This document shows, piece after piece, positions 26,645 to 34,339 of a stretch of 64,000 bases of DNA. Source of the DNA: Aquimonas sp002352135 (GTDB lineage Bacteria > Pseudomonadota > Gammaproteobacteria > Xanthomonadales > Xanthomonadaceae); assembly GCA_035440755.1 (NCBI GenBank), contig DAORND010000001.1, forward strand, positions 62,001 through 126,000, written 5' to 3'. The notes below the pieces were generated by a model. It had not been told where the DNA came from, ran no database searches, and saw only the letters and a program-made list of their open reading frames with translations. The first letter of the stretch is position 1. The number at the start of each line of letters is the position of its first letter. The position numbers and the translations under genes are program-made.

Positions 26645-27034
26645 TCAGGCTCGGGCGATGGGTGGTCGCAGTCGGCGCTCGACGAGGCGCGGAAAAACGA
26701 AGCTCTGCAGACGAGGCCGAATTCCTTGCGGACGCAATTCGGGCAGGCTGATTGGTTTCAAATCGATCAAGGCCAGACTGACGGCTTGGCAATGGCAGAT
26801 GTCGGATCCCGAGTGATCGCAGTCATGCCGAGGCACAGAATGGCCGATATCCGGCGCTGGGTGCGCGCTCTTGGCGTGGTGCATGGGGCAGGGCGTTGGC
26901 GCTTCCGTCGCGATCACTGTGCCGCGGTATGACGACGACGGTGTCGTGGCGACACCGCAGGGCGCGCGCAGCAGACCGCCGAGCATCGCGCTCATCAGTA
27001 GCAGATTCAGCAGGGACGACAGCGTGATTCGCAT
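26645..27034 (-). CDS. copL: CopL-like copper-responsive small periplasmic protein
   Basis: A 129-aa exported protein with a signal peptide or N-terminal anchor (MRITLSSLLNLLLMSAMLGG). A Cys/His-rich middle follows (CPMHHAKSAH; HDCDHSGSDICHCQ) and a Pro/Arg-rich end finishing RLRPPIARA. This layout matches the CopL/DUF2946-like proteins that precede copA-copB in xanthomonads and are needed for copper-induced expression. It is the first gene of the leftward operon, 115 bases before the TolC-like gene. The name is assigned by layout and neighbourhood, not close sequence comparison. Confidence 0.65.
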   Translation of the reverse strand: MRITLSSLLNLLLMSAMLGGLLRAPCGVATTPSSSYRGTVIATEAPTPCPMHHAKSAHPAPDIGHSVPRHDCDHSGSDICHCQAVSLALIDLKPISLPELRPQGIRPRLQSFVFPRLVERRLRPPIARA

Positions 27035-27040
27035 GACCGC

Positions 27041-27046
27041 AGTGTA
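27041..27046 (-). promoter_or_regulatory. Possible -10 element of the copper operon
   Basis: On the minus strand TACACT lies six bases before the copL ATG. If it is the real -10, transcription would start at or beside the ATG, giving a leaderless message. No good -35 is visible, as expected for an activator-dependent metal promoter. Confidence 0.3.
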
Positions 27047-27177
27047 GCGCTCCCAATTGACCCACCGCATTGGACAAGCGGCTGTCCTGCGACCAGGCTC
27101 GTACCACGAAGTTCACCCGTCAGCGGATGTGCTGCGAGACAATGCGCGGCCTGCTACTGGATCACTACGCCCTCGCC

Positions 27178-28632
27178 ATGCTGTCGTCACCTGCGCATGA
27201 CCTGCTCCGCCGCGTATTCGGCTTCAACGCCTTTCGTGGGCCGCAGCAGCAGATCATCGAACAACTCTGCGCGGGACAGGATTGCCTGGTATTGATGCCA
27301 ACCGGAGGCGGCAAGTCGCTGTGTTATCAGATCCCGGCGCTGCTGCGCGATGGCGTGGGCATCGTGGTTTCGCCGCTGATCGCCTTGATGCAGGATCAGG
27401 TCGAAGCGCTGAAGCAGCTCGGCGTGCGTGCTGCGTATCTCAACTCCAGCCTGAGCGCCGAGGACGCCGCCAACGTCGAGCAGCAATTGATGCGCGCTGA
27501 GCTGGATCTGCTCTACGTCGCGCCCGAGCGACTGTTGACGCCACGTTTTCTGGGGCGTCTTGATCAGGCCCGGGTCGCCCTGTTCGCGATTGACGAAGCG
27601 CACTGCGTGTCGCAGTGGGGACATGACTTCCGGCGTGAGTACCGCGAGCTGAAGATCCTGCACGAACGCTGGCCCGACGTGCCGCGCGTCGCGCTGACCG
27701 CCACCGCTGATCCGCCGACGCAACGCGAGATCGTCGAACAACTCGGCTTGCAGCAAGCGCAGCGCTTCGTCACTTCGTTTGATCGCGCCAACATCCGCTA
27801 TCGACTGGTCGACAAGCAGAACCTGAANNNNNNNNNNNNNNNNNNNNNNNNNNNNNNNNNNNNNNNNNNNNNNNNNNNNNNNNNNNNNNNNNNNNNNNNN
27901 NNNNNNNNNNNNNNNNNNNNNNNNNNNACCGTGCGCTGCCGACGGCAGGTCCTGTTGGAAAGCTTCGGTGAGGTTTATCCGCAGCCCTGCGGCAACTGCG
28001 ACAACTGTCTGCAGCCGCCGCAGACCTGGGATGCCAGCGTCGCGGCACAGAAGGCGCTGTCCTGTGTGTATCGCACCGGTCAGCGCTTTGGTGCAGGACA
28101 TGTCATCGATGTGTTGCGCGGTGCGGACACGGCGCGAATCCGCCAATTCGCCCACCACTCCCTGTCCACCTGGGGCATCGGCAAGGACTTCGACGACCTG
28201 CGCTGGCGCAGCGTGTTCCGGCAGTTGGTGGCGGCGGGCTTGCTGAAGGTGGACATCGAACAGTTCGGTGCCTTGCAACTGACCGACGCCGCGCGTGCCG
28301 TGCTGCGCGGTGAATCGGTCGTGCGAATGCGCAAGGACGCCGTGGTCACCAGCTTGGGCAAGACCGCGCGGCGCAGTGCCGAGGCGCGTCATGTGCCGAC
28401 TTTCGATGACGTTGAGATCGAGGCACGCTTCGTCGCCTTACGCGAACTGCGCTCGCGGTTGGCCAAGGCGCAAGGTGTGCCGCCGTATGTGATCTTTCAC
28501 GACAGCACCTTGCGTGCAATTGCCGAAGCCGCGCCGGAAGACCTCGACGAATTGGCCGAGGTCGGCGGCGTCGGCGTGCGCAAACTGGAGCGCTACGGCG
28601 AGGATGTTCTGCAGGTATTGTGGGAAGCATGA
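27178..28632 (+). CDS. recQ: ATP-dependent DNA helicase RecQ (contains assembly gap)
   Basis: A 3'-5' DNA helicase of recombination and replication repair. Lobe 1 has the Q motif FGFNAFRGPQQ, Walker A PTGGGKS (K46) and D139-E-A-H142. After the gap come the zinc cluster (CRRQVLLESFGEVYPQPCGNC in part, CxNC motif), the winged-helix RQC domain and a C-terminal HRDC domain ending VLQVLWEA. The 100-N gap replaces the second helicase lobe. Start 27178 fits the family; upstream in-frame ATGs at 27142 and 27127 are possible. Its stop overlaps the next gene by ATGA. It is divergent from the copper operon. Confidence 0.93.
   Translation: MLSSPAHDLLRRVFGFNAFRGPQQQIIEQLCAGQDCLVLMPTGGGKSLCYQIPALLRDGVGIVVSPLIALMQDQVEALKQLGVRAAYLNSSLSAEDAANVEQQLMRAELDLLYVAPERLLTPRFLGRLDQARVALFAIDEAHCVSQWGHDFRREYRELKILHERWPDVPRVALTATADPPTQREIVEQLGLQQAQRFVTSFDRANIRYRLVDKQNLXXXXXXXXXXXXXXXXXXXXXXXXXXXXXXXXXXTVRCRRQVLLESFGEVYPQPCGNCDNCLQPPQTWDASVAAQKALSCVYRTGQRFGAGHVIDVLRGADTARIRQFAHHSLSTWGIGKDFDDLRWRSVFRQLVAAGLLKVDIEQFGALQLTDAARAVLRGESVVRMRKDAVVTSLGKTARRSAEARHVPTFDDVEIEARFVALRELRSRLAKAQGVPPYVIFHDSTLRAIAEAAPEDLDELAEVGGVGVRKLERYGEDVLQVLWEA
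27828..27927. other. Assembly gap (100 N) within recQ
   Basis: A second run of exactly 100 N. The protein jumps from the end of helicase lobe 1 (RYRLVDKQNL) to the zinc-binding region; in RecQ proteins about 165 residues lie between these points, so about 500 bases are probably missing. The flanks happen to be in frame with 100 N, which is uninformative. Confidence 0.95.
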
Positions 28633-29414
28633 GCCCAAGGGTCCGCCGCCTCGTCCCGCGCATTGGCCTGCAGAAGCAGTCGCGTTCACTGCGCCTGCCG
28701 GACGGTCGCGACATCGAACTGCTGCAGGTCATCGATCCGCGCGCCGTGCGGGTCAAGCTTTCGGTCAGCGAACGCGGTGCGCGCTTGAGTCTGCCGCTTG
28801 GCACCTCGGACACCTTTGTTCAGCAGTTCCTCGAACAACACCGCGCCTGGCTGCAGACCCAATGGCGCAAGCACCAGTCCGCGCCCGCACCGGACGCAGC
28901 ACTGTGCTGGGGGCAGGATCTGTGCCTGCCATTGCGTGGCGAATCGATCACCCTGCGCTGGCAGTCCGCTTCGCGTCTGGCCGTGCAGTGCGACGAGGCC
29001 GACTGGCGACTGCTGGTGCCGCCCGCCGCCACCCTGGCTCGCGTGCAGAAAGTGATTGCCGAGTTCTTGCACAGCGAAGCCCGTACCGACCTCGGTCGAT
29101 GGTTGCCGCACTACCTGCCCGGATTCGCCCACGCCCCCGGCCAGGTCCGGATTCGACCACTTTCCAGCCTGTGGGGATCGCTGAGCGGACGCAACGGCCT
29201 GTCCCTCGATCTCAGCCTCATCCTCGCCCCATCACGCGTGTTCGAATACGTCCTCGTCCACGAACTCTGTCACCTTGTGCAACGCAATCACTCCCCCGCC
29301 TTCTGGCATGAAGTGGGTCAACGCCTTCCGGATTGGCGACAGCAACGCCAATGGCTGCGCAGCCACGGCGGCATGCTGAAACGTCAGCTGGGAGTGCTGC
29401 TGGAAGCGCGTTGA
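28629..29414 (+). CDS. YgjP-like (DUF45/M48-type) metallopeptidase
   Basis: A 261-aa cytoplasmic protein. The C-terminal domain carries the zinc motif H211-E-L-C-H215 followed by HSPAFWHEV, the hallmark of the YgjP/SprT-like DUF45 family. RIRPLSSLWGS and NGLSLDLSLILAP precede it, as in homologues. The N-terminal half binds no known ligand. The biological substrate is unknown. The start 28629 overlaps the recQ stop (ATGA), so it is coupled to recQ; a role near DNA metabolism is only suggested by this arrangement. Confidence 0.85.
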   Translation: MSPRVRRLVPRIGLQKQSRSLRLPDGRDIELLQVIDPRAVRVKLSVSERGARLSLPLGTSDTFVQQFLEQHRAWLQTQWRKHQSAPAPDAALCWGQDLCLPLRGESITLRWQSASRLAVQCDEADWRLLVPPAATLARVQKVIAEFLHSEARTDLGRWLPHYLPGFAHAPGQVRIRPLSSLWGSLSGRNGLSLDLSLILAPSRVFEYVLVHELCHLVQRNHSPAFWHEVGQRLPDWRQQRQWLRSHGGMLKRQLGVLLEAR

Positions 29415-29497
29415 GTGCTGACACGTTGCGCTTCGCTTTTTCGTCAACCTTCGCGTGGGAGCGGTCGGCTTCCTATCCACAACGGGAGTGCAGTGCG

Positions 29498-31717
29498 ATG
29501 CGAGTCGAACGGAGAAAGGGTGTGCGTGGGGCTCTGCTGGCTTGGGTGGTTCTGGCGCCGGGCATCGTGCTCGCACAATCGCAGCCTGCGCCCGGGTATG
29601 CCGTGCGCGTGCTCGATGGGCAGGATGACTTTGGTGAGCATCTGGCGGTGACGCGGTTTGGCAGCAGCGACCAGTGGACAGGTTTCCACTATGTCGCCAA
29701 TGAGCAGTCGCTGTTTGCCGGTTCCTGCGCTGACGGCTGCGCGCCGGAAGTGCGTTTGACCAGTGGTGCGGACCGCGGTCGCTTTGCCAGTGCAGCGCGG
29801 CGCAGCGCACTCACTCAGCGCCCGTTTGCGGCGTTCTATAACGCGACCACGGGCGATCTGGAGGCGGTCGATTGCTTCGATTCTTCCTGTAACTCGGCCA
29901 CTTTGCGCGTGCTTGACACGGTCAATGACGTGGGCGCGGGCACGGCGACAGCGATTGATCCGGCGAGTGGATTTCCCTACGTGGCCTACTACGACGCCAG
30001 CAATGGCGACCTGCGTTTGTACCGCTGCGCCAGCGCCATCTGTGATAGCGGCAACAGCGTGCTGATCGATAGCCTTGGCACGCGGGGACGCAATCCGAGC
30101 ATGTTGTTCTCCAACAGTGCGTTGTGGATTGCCTACGACGACACGCTCACTGGCGAGCTGCGTGTAGCGCGCGGCATGGCACCCTTCGGTGGGGCGAATT
30201 TCACCACCTTTACCGCCGCGATGGGCAGCGATGCCGCCATGACGGCCGATGCCAACGGCTTTGTGGACCTGGTGTTCCGCGGGCTGGTTGGAGACAGTCT
30301 GGAACGCGTGCGCTGCATGGACGCCAATTGCTCATCGCTCGTGCAGTCGACGTTGGATGCGGTGGGGCGCGGCTTTGCGCCCTCGGCCACGCGACTGCCC
30401 AATGGCAACCTGCTGGTCAGTCACCATCAGCCTTCGGTCGGTGCGATGTTGGCGACGGTCTGCAATGATGCCGATTGCACGGCACCGCAGCGTTTGCAAT
30501 TGGAGTCTGGCCCGGACTACGGACCGACCAGCGTGGCGGAGTCCTATTCCTCGGGTCGTCCGTTGATCCACTACTACGACGCGGCCTTGACCGAATTGCG
30601 CTCGACCCAGTGCACGACGACAGCGTGTACAAGCTTCACCCGGCGCACCACCAACGGTGTGCCCGCTTTCGCACCCAATATCGCCTCGCGGTCAGATGGT
30701 CGTCCGGTGGGGATCTGGACCAAGCTGCGCCGCCCGCGTATCGGCCTCTGCGATGATGCGCAATGCACATCGGTGACGTATCGCGACACCGGTGGTGCCA
30801 ACTCCGATTCGTCGCGCCCGTCTGTCGGCATTCGCCCGGATGGTCGCCCGTTCGCCTACTACTCGCATGTCGGTGGCAGCGCGGCTTGGGATTGTGCCGA
30901 TGCCGATTGCACCACGGGCACGCATCGAGACGTCAGTGGTTCGGGCAACTCGACCAGCAGTTTCACCGAGCTGGCGATTCGTGCCGACGGTCGTCCCGTG
31001 ATGTTGTATGCCAATGTCGCGACCAACGCGGTGTATCTGTTCTCGTGCGCGGACGTGAATTGCAGCAGCGGACAATCGCGATTGCTGGCCGACGAGCCTG
31101 ATCCGGCGGTGCAGTCCACGGCGTTGTCGGGCTTGGGATTGGCGGTTGGTGGCGACGGTCGCCCGGTGGCGACCTGGGGTTTGTCCAGTCAACCGCCGGG
31201 GGGCAATGCCGTCGGTGCGCTGCGTGTGGCCCGTTGTGATGATGTCGAGTGCATCAGTGCGACGGTCAGCTCTGTCGGCAGTGAGCCCACCTACAATGGT
31301 GGCGCGATTGCGCTGCGCGCTGACAATCGCCCCGTTCTGATAGAGAACACCTTTGCGGGTGCACGCAATCTGGTCACTTGTGGCGACGCTAGCTGCGCCA
31401 CCGCCAGCCGCGCCGTGCTGCCGAATCCCTTCGATGTCGTGGATCAACTGCGCTTGCGGCCTGGTGAGATCCCGGCCTACGTCAGTGGCACGATAGGCAG
31501 CGGTGGGTGGTGGCAGTGCAGTGATGCGAACTGCAGCGACAGTTCTCGTCACGTTCTGATCACCGATACCGAAACCAACCAGCGAGGCCATGGTGGACGC
31601 ATTGTGTTCGGCGCCGATCCCAGACCCCTTGGTATTTTTTTCGAGCAGCAATTGCGCGATATCTGGATTGCGGTGCCGATGCCTGTGGCGATTTTCGCGG
31701 ATGGTTTCGAGCCATAG
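29498..31717 (+). CDS. Large secreted repeat protein with thirteen units, twelve bearing a Cys pair, and a C-terminal IFADGFEP tag
   Basis: A 739-aa exported protein with a signal peptide (about 1-26). The mature chain is about thirteen units of 45-60 residues built on the pattern (D/N)GRP-hydrophobic-x-Y...C-x-D-x-x-C. I count eleven CX4C pairs (for example CMDANC, CNDADC, CADVNC, CSDANC) and one CX3C pair; one unit has lost its cysteines. The unit length and motif suggest beta-propeller blades each pinned by a disulphide. It ends in IFADGFEP (732-739). GGAG lies nine bases before the ATG. No known enzyme motif is present; function unknown. Confidence 0.75.
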   Translation: MRVERRKGVRGALLAWVVLAPGIVLAQSQPAPGYAVRVLDGQDDFGEHLAVTRFGSSDQWTGFHYVANEQSLFAGSCADGCAPEVRLTSGADRGRFASAARRSALTQRPFAAFYNATTGDLEAVDCFDSSCNSATLRVLDTVNDVGAGTATAIDPASGFPYVAYYDASNGDLRLYRCASAICDSGNSVLIDSLGTRGRNPSMLFSNSALWIAYDDTLTGELRVARGMAPFGGANFTTFTAAMGSDAAMTADANGFVDLVFRGLVGDSLERVRCMDANCSSLVQSTLDAVGRGFAPSATRLPNGNLLVSHHQPSVGAMLATVCNDADCTAPQRLQLESGPDYGPTSVAESYSSGRPLIHYYDAALTELRSTQCTTTACTSFTRRTTNGVPAFAPNIASRSDGRPVGIWTKLRRPRIGLCDDAQCTSVTYRDTGGANSDSSRPSVGIRPDGRPFAYYSHVGGSAAWDCADADCTTGTHRDVSGSGNSTSSFTELAIRADGRPVMLYANVATNAVYLFSCADVNCSSGQSRLLADEPDPAVQSTALSGLGLAVGGDGRPVATWGLSSQPPGGNAVGALRVARCDDVECISATVSSVGSEPTYNGGAIALRADNRPVLIENTFAGARNLVTCGDASCATASRAVLPNPFDVVDQLRLRPGEIPAYVSGTIGSGGWWQCSDANCSDSSRHVLITDTETNQRGHGGRIVFGADPRPLGIFFEQQLRDIWIAVPMPVAIFADGFEP

Positions 31718-32208
31718 CAGGGAAGTGGCAAGCACCCGGCACGGGTAGATCAATGCGTTGAGCGTTATCTGGGGTGGACTGGCGTGCAAGCGGGCGTCCG
31801 CTGGGTGTCGTCTGCCGTGAAGCGATGCAGGCGCTTCGCGTGCCGACGATTTGAAGAACCGCGGCCGGGCTCCAGTGGCATCGGGCGCTCGTACCCGCAG
31901 CACACCCTTGCGCGCTGCTGCAGGCGCACGCACCCGTTGTCGTCAATGCGACTTGCGAACATGCGCTTGTTGCCGCCGCGGGTGCGTCGCAGTGATGTTA
32001 GCGTGCGTCTTGATTGTCGCGAGGGGGCGCAAATGAGTGTGCAGGTGCTCGTGTGGGCGTGGGTTGGCGTGTTTGCGCGCCAAGAACTGGAGATGGTATC
32101 GGCATGGTTGGGGGTATCGGCATGGCGAACGTTATCGGTTCTGCGGCGCTCGCAGGCCGGTGCGGTCTCCGGATGGGCTGTCGGTTTACGTGTCGAAGCG
32201 GGGCAGAC
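31718..32208 (+). other. Intergenic region upstream of the GH2 gene
   Basis: About 490 bases with no supported gene. The segment 32035-32085 is a low-complexity G/T-rich stretch (gtgtgg/gcgtg repeats). At 32095-32130 an imperfect direct repeat of 18 bases occurs (GGTATCGGCATGG twice, then a third partial copy). The frame of the GH2 gene is open back to 32014, but the signal peptide begins only at 32209, so this is more likely leader or promoter DNA. Confidence 0.45.
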
Positions 32209-34272
32209 ATGAGTCGGCCCGGACCGTGGTGGATGCGCTGCCTGACCACCAGTTTGGCCTTGGTTCTGTGGATGGGTGTCTGGCCCTGCGCGCAGGCAGA
32301 ACGGCACAGCTTGCTCCTGGATGGTGATTGGCAGTTCCAGCGCCACGATGTCGAGGGGGCAATGGAGTCGGACGTCGATACCGCCGATTGGCAGACTGTG
32401 CGTCTGCCACACACCTGGAACGCGCCGGATGCGGAACGCGGTGGTGCCTACTATCGGGGCGTGGGTTGGTATCGCCATGTCTTTGAAGGGCAGGGTCAAG
32501 CGGGCGCCGGTCGACAGCAGTTTCTCGAATTCGATGCGGCCACCATGGCCGCCGAAGTCTGGATCAATGGGCAGAAGGCGGGACAGCATGCGGGCGGCTA
32601 TTCGCGCTTCCGCATCGACATCACTCCTTGGCTGCGCCATGGCCGCAATGTTCTGGCGGTGCGCGTGGACAACGGCGCGTTGCCCGATGTGGCACCGCTG
32701 GGTGGTGATTTCAGCGTGTTCGGTGGACTGATCCGGCCCGTCAGGCTGATCGATACCGATGCCGTGCACATCGACCTGCTTGATCATGGTGGTCCGGGGA
32801 TTCAGATCGATACCGAGTCGCTGGATGCCGATCTGGCGCGCCTGTCGGTGCGCGTCACGATTCGCAATGATGGGCGGCGCGCCGCCAAGCCGCAGCTTCA
32901 TCTCAGCGTGCTGGACGCCACGGGTCAGATGGTTGCCGAAGCGCAGCAATCGGCGCGGGTGAAAGCGCAGCGCAGCCAGCTCGTCGAGATGCCCTTGCAA
33001 ATCCAACAGCCACATCGCTGGCAGGGTGTGGACGATCCCTATCTGTACCGTCTGCGCGTCGAAGTGCGGGACGGCGAAACGCTGCTCGATGCCCATGCGC
33101 TGCCGATAGGTCTGCGCCAGTTCAGTGTCGATGCGCAGCGCGGTTTCCTGCTCAATGGGCGACCCTATCCCTTGCATGGGGTGAACTACTTCCATCCTGG
33201 GCGGCCGGGTATCGGCGTGGCGGTCGGCGATGCGCAGATCGACGAAGACATGGGCATTCTGCAGTCCTTGGGGGCGACCGGCCTGCGGCTGGTGCATTAC
33301 CCGCATCCCGAGCGCGTCTATGAGCGCGCTGACCAGTTGGGCCTGGTGCTGTGGACCGAGATTCCGCTCAACAGCGCGATGCAGGAAACCGCGTCCTTTC
33401 GCGACAATCTGCGCCAGCAATTGCGTGAGTTGATCCGCCAGCAGCGGCACCACGCGGCAGTGGCGATCTGGGGTGTCGGCAACGAGGTCTACCGCTCCGA
33501 TGAGCCGATCGTCCGCCTGCTTGGCGAACTGCACCAGCTTGCCAAGCAGGAGGATTCTTCGCGCCTGACCGCCTACGCACATTGCTGCGCGGCGGACGAT
33601 CACCCGATGGCCTTGCAGACCGATCTGGCGGCCTACAACCGCTATTGGGGCTGGTATGACGGTAGCCTGCAGGACATCGGAGACTGGGCGGATCGCTTGC
33701 ACGCGCTGCATTCCGATCTGCCTATCGGATTGGGCGAGTACGGTGCCGGTGGCAGTGTGCAACATCAGCAGGAACCGCCCGTGCGGCCCGAGGCCAAAAG
33801 CCACTGGCATCCCGAGCAGTATCAGGCGCTGTTCCACGAAGCCTATGCCCGCCAGCTTGCACAACGCCCCTTCCTGTGGGGGCATTTCGTCTGGCTGGCC
33901 TTCGATCATGCCTCGGCGGGGCGCGATGAAGGTGATCGTCCGGGCATCAATGACAAAGGCCTGGTGAGCTACGACCGTCGCGAGCGCAAGGATGCGTTTT
34001 ATCTGCTGCAGGCTTGGTGGCAGCGCGAACCTGTGCTGCACATTGCCAGTCGTCGCTTCACGCCGCGACCGGCGGGCGTGGTGACCGTCAAGGCCTATAG
34101 CAACGCGCACAGACTGACTTTGAGTGTGGACGATCAGGTCGTCGGCGAGGCTGAAGTCGTTGATCGTGTGGCGATCTGGCCGGATCTGGATCTTCCGCCG
34201 GGGCCGCATCGGATCCAGGTGCAATCCGATCATGGCTTGCTCGACACGGTAGTGTGGGAGCTGCAGCCTTGA
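32209..34272 (+). CDS. Exported glycoside hydrolase family 2 enzyme (beta-galactosidase-like)
   Basis: A 687-aa protein with a signal peptide (about 1-32, ...WPCAQA). Domain order is GH2 jelly roll (LDGDWQFQRHDVEG ... VRLPHTWNAPDAERGG ... AEVWINGQKAGQHAGGYSRF), an immunoglobulin-like linker, and a TIM barrel (GVNYFHPG). The acid/base is E426 in VGNEVY and the nucleophile E510 in LGEYGAGG; both are intact. Exo-acting on a beta-linked glycan is expected (galactoside, glucuronide or mannoside not distinguishable). The start 32209 is chosen for the signal peptide. It is followed 67 bases later by the PHA-related hydrolase gene on the same strand. Confidence 0.9.
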   Translation: MSRPGPWWMRCLTTSLALVLWMGVWPCAQAERHSLLLDGDWQFQRHDVEGAMESDVDTADWQTVRLPHTWNAPDAERGGAYYRGVGWYRHVFEGQGQAGAGRQQFLEFDAATMAAEVWINGQKAGQHAGGYSRFRIDITPWLRHGRNVLAVRVDNGALPDVAPLGGDFSVFGGLIRPVRLIDTDAVHIDLLDHGGPGIQIDTESLDADLARLSVRVTIRNDGRRAAKPQLHLSVLDATGQMVAEAQQSARVKAQRSQLVEMPLQIQQPHRWQGVDDPYLYRLRVEVRDGETLLDAHALPIGLRQFSVDAQRGFLLNGRPYPLHGVNYFHPGRPGIGVAVGDAQIDEDMGILQSLGATGLRLVHYPHPERVYERADQLGLVLWTEIPLNSAMQETASFRDNLRQQLRELIRQQRHHAAVAIWGVGNEVYRSDEPIVRLLGELHQLAKQEDSSRLTAYAHCCAADDHPMALQTDLAAYNRYWGWYDGSLQDIGDWADRLHALHSDLPIGLGEYGAGGSVQHQQEPPVRPEAKSHWHPEQYQALFHEAYARQLAQRPFLWGHFVWLAFDHASAGRDEGDRPGINDKGLVSYDRRERKDAFYLLQAWWQREPVLHIASRRFTPRPAGVVTVKAYSNAHRLTLSVDDQVVGEAEVVDRVAIWPDLDLPPGPHRIQVQSDHGLLDTVVWELQP

Positions 34273-34339
34273 ACCGGCGGCACCAACATGCCACCAAAGT
34301 ACGATGGGCAGGTGCGTCGCTTGCTGGCTCACTGCGTGC

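Noticed and set aside
32014..32208. N-terminal extension of the GH2 protein
   Set aside because: The extension is low-complexity and not protein-like, and the signal peptide begins at 32209.
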